Below are positions 1 through 5,395 of a stretch of DNA of 6,626 nt, in pieces; the first letter of the stretch is position 1, and each line of letters starts with the position of its first letter. Source of the stretch: Firmicutes bacterium CAG:24053_14 (lineage in GTDB: Bacteria > Bacillota > Clostridia > Oscillospirales > Oscillospiraceae). The position numbers and the translations under genes are program-made. Under the pieces are notes generated by a model. The model had not been told where the DNA came from. It did not search any database and was given only the letters and a program-made list of their open reading frames with translations. The stretch lies in the NCBI GenBank assembly GCA_001916715.1, contig MNSZ01000072.1:57978-64603 (forward strand), in the 5' to 3' direction.

Positions 1-432
1 GGCATCATGACGGTCATAAATATGGACTCGCTTACCGGCCACAATATCGTTGATACCACCGATCGCGAGACCATGATGAGCGACATTGCCGACTGGCATG
101 CAAGAACCCCGATGCGCACCCACACCGTCGGCGGCAACCGCCACCTCATGCAGATGTGGGAGACAGCGGAGAAGTTCAACTGCGATACCATCATCATGTA
201 CGACGATATTGGCTGCAAGGGCATGGCCGGCGCGCAGGGACTGCTTGAGGAAGAGTTCCATAAGCACCGCGACAGATTCAATATTATCTGGATGCCGCAT
301 TCTCTTATGGACTGCCGCATAGTTCCCACAAACGAAGCGCGCAAGACTGTCAATCAGTATATGCAGAGCGTTATGCACGAAGAGCCCATTGACCCGACCC
401 TCGTCGATTTCGATGATGAGATGGGCTGGTAA
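1..432 (+). CDS. 2-hydroxyacyl-CoA dehydratase D-component, large subunit (C-terminal part only)
   Basis: This is the 3' end of a gene that enters from the left edge. The frame is open from base 1 (GGC ATC ATG), so the first visible ATG at base 7 is most likely internal. 143 residues are visible. The best motif is YDDIGCKGM, with its cysteine at bases 214-216, followed by a WMPHSLMDCRIVP segment. In the HgdA/HgdB (HGD-D) family a GC-type motif near the C-terminus supplies a ligand to the [4Fe-4S] cluster used for radical dehydration of 2-hydroxyacyl-CoA. The visible start, GIMTVINMDSLT, aligns by eye with GVVPLTDMLSMV at residues 381-392 of the large subunit at the right end of the window. 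That implies a full length near 520 residues and a paralogous pair. The substrate cannot be told from this fragment; benzoyl-CoA-reductase-like members share the fold. The family call is fairly secure, the subunit call is inference. Confidence 0.8.
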   Translation, partial: GIMTVINMDSLTGHNIVDTTDRETMMSDIADWHARTPMRTHTVGGNRHLMQMWETAEKFNCDTIIMYDDIGCKGMAGAQGLLEEEFHKHRDRFNIIWMPHSLMDCRIVPTNEARKTVNQYMQSVMHEEPIDPTLVDFDDEMGW

Positions 433-447
433 GAAAGGAGAAGCAGC

Positions 448-606
448 ATGAAAGTTCTGGCTAAAATTATGGGCATGGGCAGCCTTACGCTTGCCGCGCT
501 CTTTGCGGTGTATTACTTCAATCTCGATATGCGCCTTATGCGAAGCGTCATCGTGCCGTTTCTCGATAAGCATTATGACAGCGTGAAGCGCGAGCACCTG
601 ATTTGA
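448..606 (+). CDS. Small single-pass membrane protein, 52 residues, function unknown
   Basis: An ATG follows a clear AAAGGAG site (434-440) at 7-base spacing, 15 bases after the dehydratase stop, and the frame runs 52 codons to TGA. The protein has a basic N-terminus (MKVLAKIMG), a hydrophobic stretch at about residues 8-24 (GSLTLAALFAVYYF), then a charged, mildly amphipathic tail (about 27-52, with DMRLMRS and DKHYDSVKREH). This fits a single membrane anchor with a short soluble tail; no signal-peptidase site is evident. Its stop codon overlaps the ribosome binding site of the next gene, so the two small genes are probably translated together and in one operon with the dehydratase. No family is recognised. 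It could tether the enzyme or its partner to the membrane, but that is speculation. The ribosome binding site and spacing are the main evidence that it is real. Confidence 0.72.
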   Translation: MKVLAKIMGMGSLTLAALFAVYYFNLDMRLMRSVIVPFLDKHYDSVKREHLI

Positions 607-618
607 GGAGGCAAAACA

Positions 619-891
619 ATGAGCTATACAAATCACAATATCCTCCCGAGAGCGCTGTCCTACGAGGAGAAGGAAAACAGGAAAAAGGGCATATACGACA
701 GCTTTGCAAATTACCTCGTCTATTGCCCGAAATGCAAGCACGTTGCAAAAACCAATATGTATATACAGCGCGCCGAGGCTTACATCGACGAGCTGCACGA
801 GCGCGGCACGGTATGCCCCAAGTGCGGCGACAGCGACTGGACGCTCGGCTATCCCCTCGGAACTCTCACGGGCTTTGTGAAGTTCTCGTGA
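619..891 (+). CDS. Small protein with paired CPKC knuckles (zinc-ribbon-like), 90 residues
   Basis: The start ATG sits 7 bases after a GAGGAGG site (605-611) that overlaps the stop of the preceding small gene. The 90-residue product has a polar, charged N-terminus (about 1-30), then CPKC at 36-39 and a second CPKCG at 66-70, 26 residues between the inner cysteines. Two CxxC knuckles at this distance suggest one bound zinc, or less likely an iron-sulfur or rubredoxin-like iron site. The C-terminus (WTLGYPLGTLTGFVKFS) is uncharged apart from one lysine and may pack on the metal site. There is no membrane segment. It is the last gene of the left operon. The family is not recognised beyond the metal-knuckle pattern. 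Its position after a cluster-containing dehydratase suggests a role in cofactor assembly, electron transfer or regulation of that enzyme, which is inference only. Confidence 0.82.
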   Translation: MSYTNHNILPRALSYEEKENRKKGIYDSFANYLVYCPKCKHVAKTNMYIQRAEAYIDELHERGTVCPKCGDSDWTLGYPLGTLTGFVKFS

Positions 892-917
892 GCACAACAA
901 ATCTCAGATTATGGCGC

Positions 918-956
918 GAAATGTAAAACCTGCATTAAGGAAATGTAAATATTGCA
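918..956 (+). repeat. Direct repeat pair with 22-bp period
   Basis: GAAATGTAAANNNTGCA occurs at 918-934 and again at 940-956. The 10-base block and the 4-base block are identical in both copies; only the three spacer bases differ (ACC and TAT). The 22-bp period is close to two helical turns, so the copies lie on the same face of the DNA. The pair lies about 60 bases upstream of the promoter for the surface nucleotidase. It could be a paired activator or repressor site; this is inference from spacing. Confidence 0.5.
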
Positions 957-982
957 GAATTTTTAAGCATTTTTCCGCCGTA

Positions 983-994
983 ATTAGTGCTAAT
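983..994. repeat. Short palindrome upstream of the nucleotidase promoter
   Basis: ATTAG-TG-CTAAT is a perfect 5+5 inverted repeat with a 2-base centre. It lies 20 bases upstream of the proposed -35 element at 1015. It could be an operator half-site pair, but the region is AT-rich and a match this short can arise by chance. Confidence 0.3.
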
Positions 995-1014
995 GCCAAA
1001 AATGAAATGAACGC

Positions 1015-1043
1015 TGGACTTAGCACGGAAGAAGGGGTATAGT
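1015..1043 (+). promoter_or_regulatory. Sigma-A-like promoter for the SLH nucleotidase gene
   Basis: TGGACT (1015-1020, 4 of 6 to the -35 consensus) is followed after exactly 17 bases by TATAGT (1038-1043, 5 of 6 to the -10 consensus). Transcription would start near 1050, giving a leader of about 50 bases that contains a hairpin and the ribosome binding site. No convincing terminator separates this site from the upstream operon, so some read-through is possible. Confidence 0.5.
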
Positions 1044-1054
1044 TTTGTTGAAAG

Positions 1055-1073
1055 CATCGAAATTGATTCGATG
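1055..1073 (+). promoter_or_regulatory. Inverted repeat at the start of the nucleotidase leader
   Basis: CATCGAA (1055-1061) and TTCGATG (1067-1073) form a perfect 7-bp inverted repeat around ATTGA. It begins a few bases after the expected transcription start. It could be a repressor operator, or a 5' stem that stabilises the messenger. A close relative of its sequence recurs at 3514-3528 after the gene. It is followed by an A-run, not a T-run, so it is not a terminator on this strand. Confidence 0.4.
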
Positions 1074-1100
1074 TAAAAAATAAACAAAGGAGATACTTGA

Positions 1101-3446
1101 ATGAAGAAAAGACTGTCACGCTTTCTGGCATTCATGCTCGTACTGTGCATGGTAATGACCATGGTGCCGGCTGCATTTGCCGACTCCAACGAGGTTCAAA
1201 TACTCTTCCTCGACACATCCGACGTGCATGGACAGCAGTTTGCAACTGACTACACGCAGGACGCAGACAAGTCCGGAACCCATTATCAGGCCATGACAAG
1301 GGTTGCCACATATGTCAAGCAGCAGCGCGCAGAGTACAAAAACGTATTCCTGAGCGACTCGGGCGACACTATTCAGGGCACACCTCTGACATATTACTAT
1401 GCGTTCTATCAGAAGGATGCACAGGATCCTGCCATGAAGGTCATGCGTATGATGGACTACGACATGTGGGTCGTGGGCAATCATGAGTTTAACTACGGCA
1501 TGGATATTCTTCAGCGCCAGCTTGACTACCTGACCTCCGCTTCCACGGAGACCGAATCTCAGGTCGGCGTTTCCATGGCAAACTATCTCGATGCAAGCAC
1601 CAATAACGACACAAGCCGCGATTGGAAAACCTGGAACGGCTATGCTCCTTACGTCATCAAGGAGTATGACGGCGTTAAGGTCGCAGTCATGGGCATAGGC
1701 AACCCCAACATCGCAAACTGGGATGTCCCTGAAAACTGGAAGGGCATCTACTTTGCCGGCGTTGTCGAGACCTATAAGCACTACGAAGCCGAGATGAAGG
1801 CTCAGGCAGACCTCATCGTCCTCGTCAGTCACAGCGGCATCGACGGCGATCCCGAGAACTCCGACTTCATCCGTGAGCTTGTTTCCACCACCAACTCCAT
1901 CGACCTCGTTTTCTCCGGCCATGAGCACCGCAACGGTGTCACCAAGATCGCAAACACCGATGGCAAGGAGATCCCCGTTATCTCCCCGAGCACCAAGGCA
2001 GCCGTTGTCGGCCGCGCACTGTTCACCTACAATAAGTCCACCGGCGAGTACACAGTTGAGGCTTCAAACGAGCCTATGACCAAACGTGAAGGCCGCGTTA
2101 CGGAGGCACTCTACGAGCCGGATGCAGACATTACCGCAGCACTTCAGCCGTATGAGACAGCGACCTGGAACGACTACATGCTCAAGCCCATCGGCAAGGC
2201 AAGCGGCGACTTCACCGCCTCCGGCCTCGGCACCGCTCCTTCGGCATTCGTTGACCTTGTAAACCAGGTCCAGATCTGGGGCGCATACGACCGCACCGGC
2301 GAAAACACTCCCAATGACAAGAGCGACGATACCCCGGCTCAGCTCTCCATCACCGCTCCTCTTACCTCCGGCAATGCCGCAAACCTCATCCCGGCAGGCG
2401 ATATCAAGCTCGGCGATATGTTCCGCCTGTATCGCTACGAGAACTGGTTCTACCAGATCACCATGAGCGGCAAGGAAGTACGCACCTGGCTTGAGTGCTC
2501 CGCCTCCAAGGTCGTTACCAACGAGGACGGCACCTATAGCATCACAGGCGGCCTTACCTATTATGATGTCATCTACGGCGACGGCTTCAGCTATGTCATT
2601 GACCCCAGCGCTCCCTCCGGCAGCCGCATAGCCTCCATGACCTACAACGGCAAAGAGGTTCAGGATACCGATACCTTCACTGTCGTTATCAACAACTATC
2701 GCTTCAACGGCGGCGGCAACTACGTCAGCTACATCAACGAGCACGGCTGCGACTTTAAGCCCAACGACGAAAGCCGCGTTATCTACTCCACCCAGTACGA
2801 TATGATCCAGGGCGAGGACAAGGGCCAGGCCCGTAACCTTCTTGCAGATTACATCACCGCAAAGGGCACCATCGACCCCGAGATCAAGTCCACCTGGAAG
2901 ATCGAGGCCAAGGGCTTCGAAAATCCGTTCAGCGACGTCAAAGAGGGAACCTACTATTACGACAGCGTAATGGATCTTGCAGAGAAGAACATAGTCAAGG
3001 GTACCACCGCAACCACCTTCGAGCCTTACGCTTCCTGCAACCGCGCACAGGCAGTCACCATGCTGTGGCGTGCGGCAGGCTCTCCCGAGCCCAAGGCCAC
3101 CACTACCTCCTTCACCGATGTAGCTGCCGGCAGCTACTACGAGAAGGCAGTCCTCTGGGCAGTTGAAAACGGCATCGTCAAGGGCACGACCGAGACCACG
3201 TTCAGCCCCTATGACGTTTGCAGCCGCGCCCAGATCGTGACCTTCCTCTGGCGCAGCGAGAAATCCCCCGATGCAAGCGGCACAAACACATTTGAGGACG
3301 TTCAGTCCGGCGCATACTACTCCGTCGCTGTCCTTTGGGCACTCGACGAAGGCATCACCAAGGGCTACACCGCCACTCAGTTTGTTCCAAACGGCGTTTG
3401 CAACCGCGCACAGATCGCAACCTTTATCTTCAGATCAATGAAATAA
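1101..3446 (+). CDS. Secreted 5'-nucleotidase/metallophosphoesterase with three SLH domains
   Basis: The start is set by AAAGGAG (1086-1092), 8 bases before the ATG. Of 781 residues, 1-27 form a Sec signal peptide (MKKR, hydrophobic core, cleavage likely after PAAFA). Residues 32-280 are a calcineurin-like phosphoesterase domain: D41-x-H43, GD89 in SGDTIQG, GNH128E, H244 in VSHSG, and GH274EH276, all expected dinuclear-metal and catalytic positions. Residues about 355-600 match the 5'-nucleotidase C-terminal substrate domain (NAANLIPAGDIKLGD, VINNYRFNGGGNY). Three SLH repeats start with F[STE]DV at 610, 671 and 731 and run to the end; each has Cys-[NS]-RAQ (Cys646, 707, 767). The protein should be exported and held on the cell wall by SLH binding to secondary polymers, hydrolysing nucleotides, cyclic nucleotides or other phosphoesters. 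It is monocistronic. UshA/YfkN-type family membership is well supported; the exact substrate is not. Confidence 0.93.
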   Translation: MKKRLSRFLAFMLVLCMVMTMVPAAFADSNEVQILFLDTSDVHGQQFATDYTQDADKSGTHYQAMTRVATYVKQQRAEYKNVFLSDSGDTIQGTPLTYYYAFYQKDAQDPAMKVMRMMDYDMWVVGNHEFNYGMDILQRQLDYLTSASTETESQVGVSMANYLDASTNNDTSRDWKTWNGYAPYVIKEYDGVKVAVMGIGNPNIANWDVPENWKGIYFAGVVETYKHYEAEMKAQADLIVLVSHSGIDGDPENSDFIRELVSTTNSIDLVFSGHEHRNGVTKIANTDGKEIPVISPSTKAAVVGRALFTYNKSTGEYTVEASNEPMTKREGRVTEALYEPDADITAALQPYETATWNDYMLKPIGKASGDFTASGLGTAPSAFVDLVNQVQIWGAYDRTGENTPNDKSDDTPAQLSITAPLTSGNAANLIPAGDIKLGDMFRLYRYENWFYQITMSGKEVRTWLECSASKVVTNEDGTYSITGGLTYYDVIYGDGFSYVIDPSAPSGSRIASMTYNGKEVQDTDTFTVVINNYRFNGGGNYVSYINEHGCDFKPNDESRVIYSTQYDMIQGEDKGQARNLLADYITAKGTIDPEIKSTWKIEAKGFENPFSDVKEGTYYYDSVMDLAEKNIVKGTTATTFEPYASCNRAQAVTMLWRAAGSPEPKATTTSFTDVAAGSYYEKAVLWAVENGIVKGTTETTFSPYDVCSRAQIVTFLWRSEKSPDASGTNTFEDVQSGAYYSVAVLWALDEGITKGYTATQFVPNGVCNRAQIATFIFRSMK

Positions 3447-3463
3447 TCTCTTTTTTATCTCAG

Positions 3464-3494
3464 CTCCCCACGATCCTTCGTGGGGAGTTTTTTT
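3464..3494 (+). terminator. Intrinsic terminator of the nucleotidase gene
   Basis: A perfect 10-bp stem (CTCCCCACGA at 3464-3473 with TCGTGGGGAG at 3478-3487) around a TCCT loop is followed directly by seven T residues (3488-3494). It begins 18 bases after the stop codon. Confidence 0.93.
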
Positions 3495-3513
3495 GTTAAA
3501 AATCCACACAAGT

Positions 3514-3528
3514 ATCAAAATTGATTCA
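3514..3528. repeat. Second copy of the ATCRAAATTGATTCR motif
   Basis: ATCAAAATTGATTCA here matches ATCGAAATTGATTCG at 1056-1070 in 13 of 15 positions; the two differences are both G to A. The copies thus flank the nucleotidase gene, one in its leader and one just after its terminator. Here the outer arms are less symmetric, so the hairpin is weaker. It may be a shared protein-binding site or a chance AT-rich match. Confidence 0.35.
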
Positions 3529-3556
3529 TACATTTATCCCAAAATGACAAATACAA

Positions 3557-3585
3557 TTGACAAATGCAATATGTTTTGCTGAAAT
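3557..3585 (+). promoter_or_regulatory. Possible promoter upstream of the lipoprotein remnant
   Basis: A perfect TTGACA (3557-3562) is followed after 17 bases by TGAAAT (3580-3585, 4 of 6 to the -10 consensus). A transcript would start near 3592, have a leader of about 150 bases and end at the terminator at 3909-3944. The -10 is weak, and the surrounding AT-rich sequence raises the chance of a false match. Confidence 0.35.
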
Positions 3586-3746
3586 TAACCTAAACAAGGC
3601 AGGCATATGTCGACGAGCCGATATTTATGCTTTCGGCACCGTACTATACCTCGTCACCGTCAAGTTTTTCAACATTTACGACTATTCGGATTCAACCGAA
3701 ATAAGCAATTATGCTAAACAAAAAATTGTGAAAAAGGAGATAATAA

Positions 3747-3892
3747 ATGAAAAGAATAACAAACGCGGTGATCGCGGCATTAATGCTCATTCTTTTGGCA
3801 TCGTGCACTGTTATGTATTCTCGGCAGAGATAAATAATGCAGGAGGATCCGAACAAATCAAGGTGTTTGTAGATGCTGCATCGCAAGCATGA
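3747..3892 (+). pseudogene. Truncated, frame-broken lipoprotein gene (solute-binding-protein-like start)
   Basis: An excellent AAAGGAG site (3733-3739) precedes ATG 3747. The frame encodes a 28-residue peptide: basic MKR, a hydrophobic core (about residues 7-18) and a lipobox LASC with Cys20, a classic lipoprotein signal peptide, then only eight more residues before TAA at 3831-3833. A second frame, one base back, continues from about 3822 to TGA 3890-3892 and reads AEINNAGGSEQIKVFVDAAS. The IKVFVDAAS string recalls the first beta strand of ModA-type ABC substrate-binding proteins (VFAAAS), so this may be the first 47 or so codons of such a gene with one indel and everything downstream deleted. 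A terminator follows 16 bases later. The alternative is a real 28-residue secreted lipopeptide. The signal peptide is clear; the ModA resemblance is weak. Confidence 0.45.
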
Positions 3893-3908
3893 TCAATAAT
3901 AAGCTTTT

Positions 3909-3944
3909 GCTCCCCGATATCGTATAGATATCGGGGAGCGTTTT
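3909..3944 (+). terminator. Intrinsic terminator after the lipoprotein remnant
   Basis: A perfect 13-bp stem (GCTCCCCGATATC at 3909-3921 with GATATCGGGGAGC at 3927-3939) around a GTATA loop is followed by G and four T residues (3941-3944). The T-tract is short, but the stem is long and GC-rich at its base. No A-run precedes the left arm, so it is unlikely to terminate minus-strand transcripts. Confidence 0.8.
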
Positions 3945-4048
3945 CACACTTACCCCCCAAACATTTCAAACTAAACAAAAGTCATGCAACAGTATATAAC
4001 TCAACAGGCAGTATAAGCGAAAACATACAATCAGTGTAAAAATGTAGT

Positions 4049-4054
4049 TATAAT
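4049..4054 (+). promoter_or_regulatory. Isolated -10-like box, possible distal promoter of the right dehydratase operon
   Basis: TATAAT is a perfect -10 match. The base run at the proper distance upstream (TACAAT at 4026-4031) matches the -35 consensus poorly, 2 of 6. It may be a weak or activator-dependent promoter upstream of the better one at 4107-4135. AT-rich context makes a chance match plausible. Confidence 0.25.
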
Positions 4055-4106
4055 ATACAAAAAATATCTATATTAATAGACATATCGGAGAAAATGAATA
4101 AATATA

Positions 4107-4135
4107 TTGAATATAAATGATAAAAATGATAAAAT
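4107..4135 (+). promoter_or_regulatory. Sigma-A-like promoter of the right dehydratase operon
   Basis: TTGAAT (4107-4112, 4 of 6) and TAAAAT (4130-4135, 5 of 6) are separated by exactly 17 bases. Transcription would begin near 4142, leaving a leader of about 57 bases. The spacer is mostly two tandem copies of AAATGATAA (4115-4132), and a palindrome covers the end of the -10 box and the start point. Confidence 0.5.
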
Positions 4136-4143
4136 GTTAACAT
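4134..4143. promoter_or_regulatory. Palindrome over the -10/start region, candidate operator
   Basis: ATGTTAACAT is a perfect 10-base palindrome overlapping the last two bases of the proposed -10 box and the predicted start site of the right dehydratase operon. A repressor bound here would block polymerase. No regulator gene is visible in the window to pair with it. Confidence 0.35.
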
Positions 4144-4148
4144 GTAGC

Positions 4149-4170
4149 ATCCGAAAGGATCGCAATCGGA
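4149..4170 (+). other. Small GNRA-loop hairpin or alternative stem in the dehydratase leader
   Basis: ATCC-GAAA-GGAT (4149-4160) forms a 4-bp stem with a GNRA tetraloop. It competes with a 5-bp pairing of TCCGA (4150-4154) with TCGGA (4166-4170). The two structures share bases, so they exclude each other. Both are small, and nothing identifies a known riboswitch. Confidence 0.25.
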
Positions 4171-4198
4171 ATTTAATATGAAATGGGGGAGTTTAACA

Positions 4199-5395
4199 AT
4201 GAGAGACCTGAAGCATCTGAACTGGTTTGAAAACCTCCTGCAGGAGGCAAACAACGCGCTCATCGCTCAGGCAAAGCAAGAGGGGAAGATATGCGTTGCC
4301 TTTGTCTGCGAGAACACGCCGGAACCGCTTATGAACCTTGGCAATGCCTTCGGCATTCGCCTGCACGCTCCGAACACCGGCTCAATGGACATCGCAACGT
4401 ATTATATGACGAGCTTTCTGTGCGAAACGTCAAGGGCACTTTTGGAGCGCGCCATCGAGGGCGGCTTCAACTTTGCCGACTGCGTCATTGCGCCGGACGG
4501 CTGCACGATGATAAATCGCTGCGTTGAGAATATGGAGCTTTTAAAAACCATGGGCGAGGGGAACGATAAATTCTTCCACGAGTTTATGGAGATACCTCTC
4601 AAGGCCGATGAAAATGGCGTTGAGCTGCTGGTTTTGCAGTGCAAAAACCACATACTCAAGCCGCTGAGCGAAAATTACGGCATCGATGTCTCGGATGCTG
4701 CTATACGCAAGGCCGTTGAGGAGCATAACCGCGTCTGCCGCGTTATAACCGAGATAGGAAACTTCCGAAAGGAAGCACGCCCGAGGATAACAGGCTACGA
4801 GTTCCATGTTTTGACCCTTGCTACATATGTTATGCCGCAGTATCTGATAATCGACAAGCTTGAGGAGACGCTCGAGGAGATAAAAACGCGCGAGCCGGAG
4901 GACAGAGAATACCGCGCGAGGATAGCGGTAGTCGGCTCCGAGGTCGATGACAGCGGCTTTATAAAGCTTATTGAAGAGACCGGCGCTTATGTCTGCGCCG
5001 ACAGGTTCTGCTTCGGCTCGCTGCCCGGCAGAATGGAGATAGAACTGAATGACGAGGAGGATGCGCTCACGCAGGTCTGCCGCCACTATGTCTATAACGG
5101 TCATTGTCCACGTATGTTCAACATGGAAAAGGTCTATGGCCGTAAGGCATATGTAAACGACATAGCAAGGGAGTACAATGCCGAAGGTATCATATATCAG
5201 CAGATAAAGTTCTGTGACCCATGGGCATACGAGCGGCTTCTCGGATCTACAATGCTGCGCGAGGAATACAATTATCCCGTTCTGTCAGTAGACAGACCGT
5301 ATAACATCAGCTCGTCCGTCGGCCAGATGCGCACCCGTGTTCAGGCGTTCGTGGAAAGCATTGAAATCAAAAAGCTTCAGGGAGGTGCAAAGTAA
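4199..5395 (+). CDS. 2-hydroxyacyl-CoA dehydratase D-component, small (HgdB-like) subunit
   Basis: The start at 4199 is chosen because GGGGGAG (4185-4191) lies 7 bases before it; an in-frame ATG at 4178 has no such site. The 398-residue length fits HgdB/BcrC-type subunits, about 370-430. Three cysteines sit where this family binds its [4Fe-4S] cluster: Cys75 in SFLCETSRA, Cys102 in APDGCTMINR, and Cys271 in ADRFCFGS. No signal peptide is present, so it should be cytoplasmic. With the next gene it would form the two-subunit D-component, which receives one electron from an ATP-driven activator and dehydrates a 2-hydroxyacyl-CoA by a ketyl-radical route. The gene ends in TAATG, overlapping the partner's start by one base, so the subunits should be made in equal amounts. 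The substrate is unknown: 2-hydroxyglutaryl-, lactyl-, phenyllactyl- and 2-hydroxyisocaproyl-CoA enzymes and benzoyl-CoA reductases share these motifs. Confidence 0.88.
   Translation: MRDLKHLNWFENLLQEANNALIAQAKQEGKICVAFVCENTPEPLMNLGNAFGIRLHAPNTGSMDIATYYMTSFLCETSRALLERAIEGGFNFADCVIAPDGCTMINRCVENMELLKTMGEGNDKFFHEFMEIPLKADENGVELLVLQCKNHILKPLSENYGIDVSDAAIRKAVEEHNRVCRVITEIGNFRKEARPRITGYEFHVLTLATYVMPQYLIIDKLEETLEEIKTREPEDREYRARIAVVGSEVDDSGFIKLIEETGAYVCADRFCFGSLPGRMEIELNDEEDALTQVCRHYVYNGHCPRMFNMEKVYGRKAYVNDIAREYNAEGIIYQQIKFCDPWAYERLLGSTMLREEYNYPVLSVDRPYNISSSVGQMRTRVQAFVESIEIKKLQGGAK

Noticed and set aside
603..926. A 107-residue + strand frame overlapping the CPKC protein
   Set aside because: The frame at 619 has the properly spaced GAGGAGG site and paired metal knuckles; this one is arginine-rich without structure and starts on top of the preceding stop.
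930..964. Possible terminator of the left operon: CTGCA pairing with TGCAG, then AATTTTT
   Set aside because: The stem is only 5 bp with an 18-base loop, too weak for an intrinsic terminator, and the bases are better explained by the direct repeat.
1116..1928. A 270-residue open frame on the minus strand
   Set aside because: It is antisense to the signal peptide and catalytic domain of the nucleotidase; it has no supported start or domain and reflects codon bias of the real gene.
2064..2744. A 226-residue open frame on the minus strand
   Set aside because: It is antisense to the nucleotidase C-terminal domain; the Val/Ala/Gly-rich product is typical of a shadow frame.
3685..3700. Inverted repeat TTCGG-N6-CCGAA
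   Set aside because: It is only 5 bp per arm, with no T-run and no clear relation to a promoter, so it was not called as a site.
3557..3892. A 111-residue frame starting at TTG
   Set aside because: The TTG is part of a perfect TTGACA box and has no ribosome binding site. Only its last 22 or so residues look protein-like, as the shifted continuation of the lipoprotein start at 3747.
4178..4198. Upstream ATG as the start of the small dehydratase subunit
   Set aside because: It would place the GGGGGAG ribosome binding site inside the coding region; the ATG at 4199 is spaced correctly from it.
4541..5104. A 187-residue open frame on the minus strand
   Set aside because: It is antisense to the small dehydratase subunit, with no motif or ribosome binding site that would compete with the sense gene.
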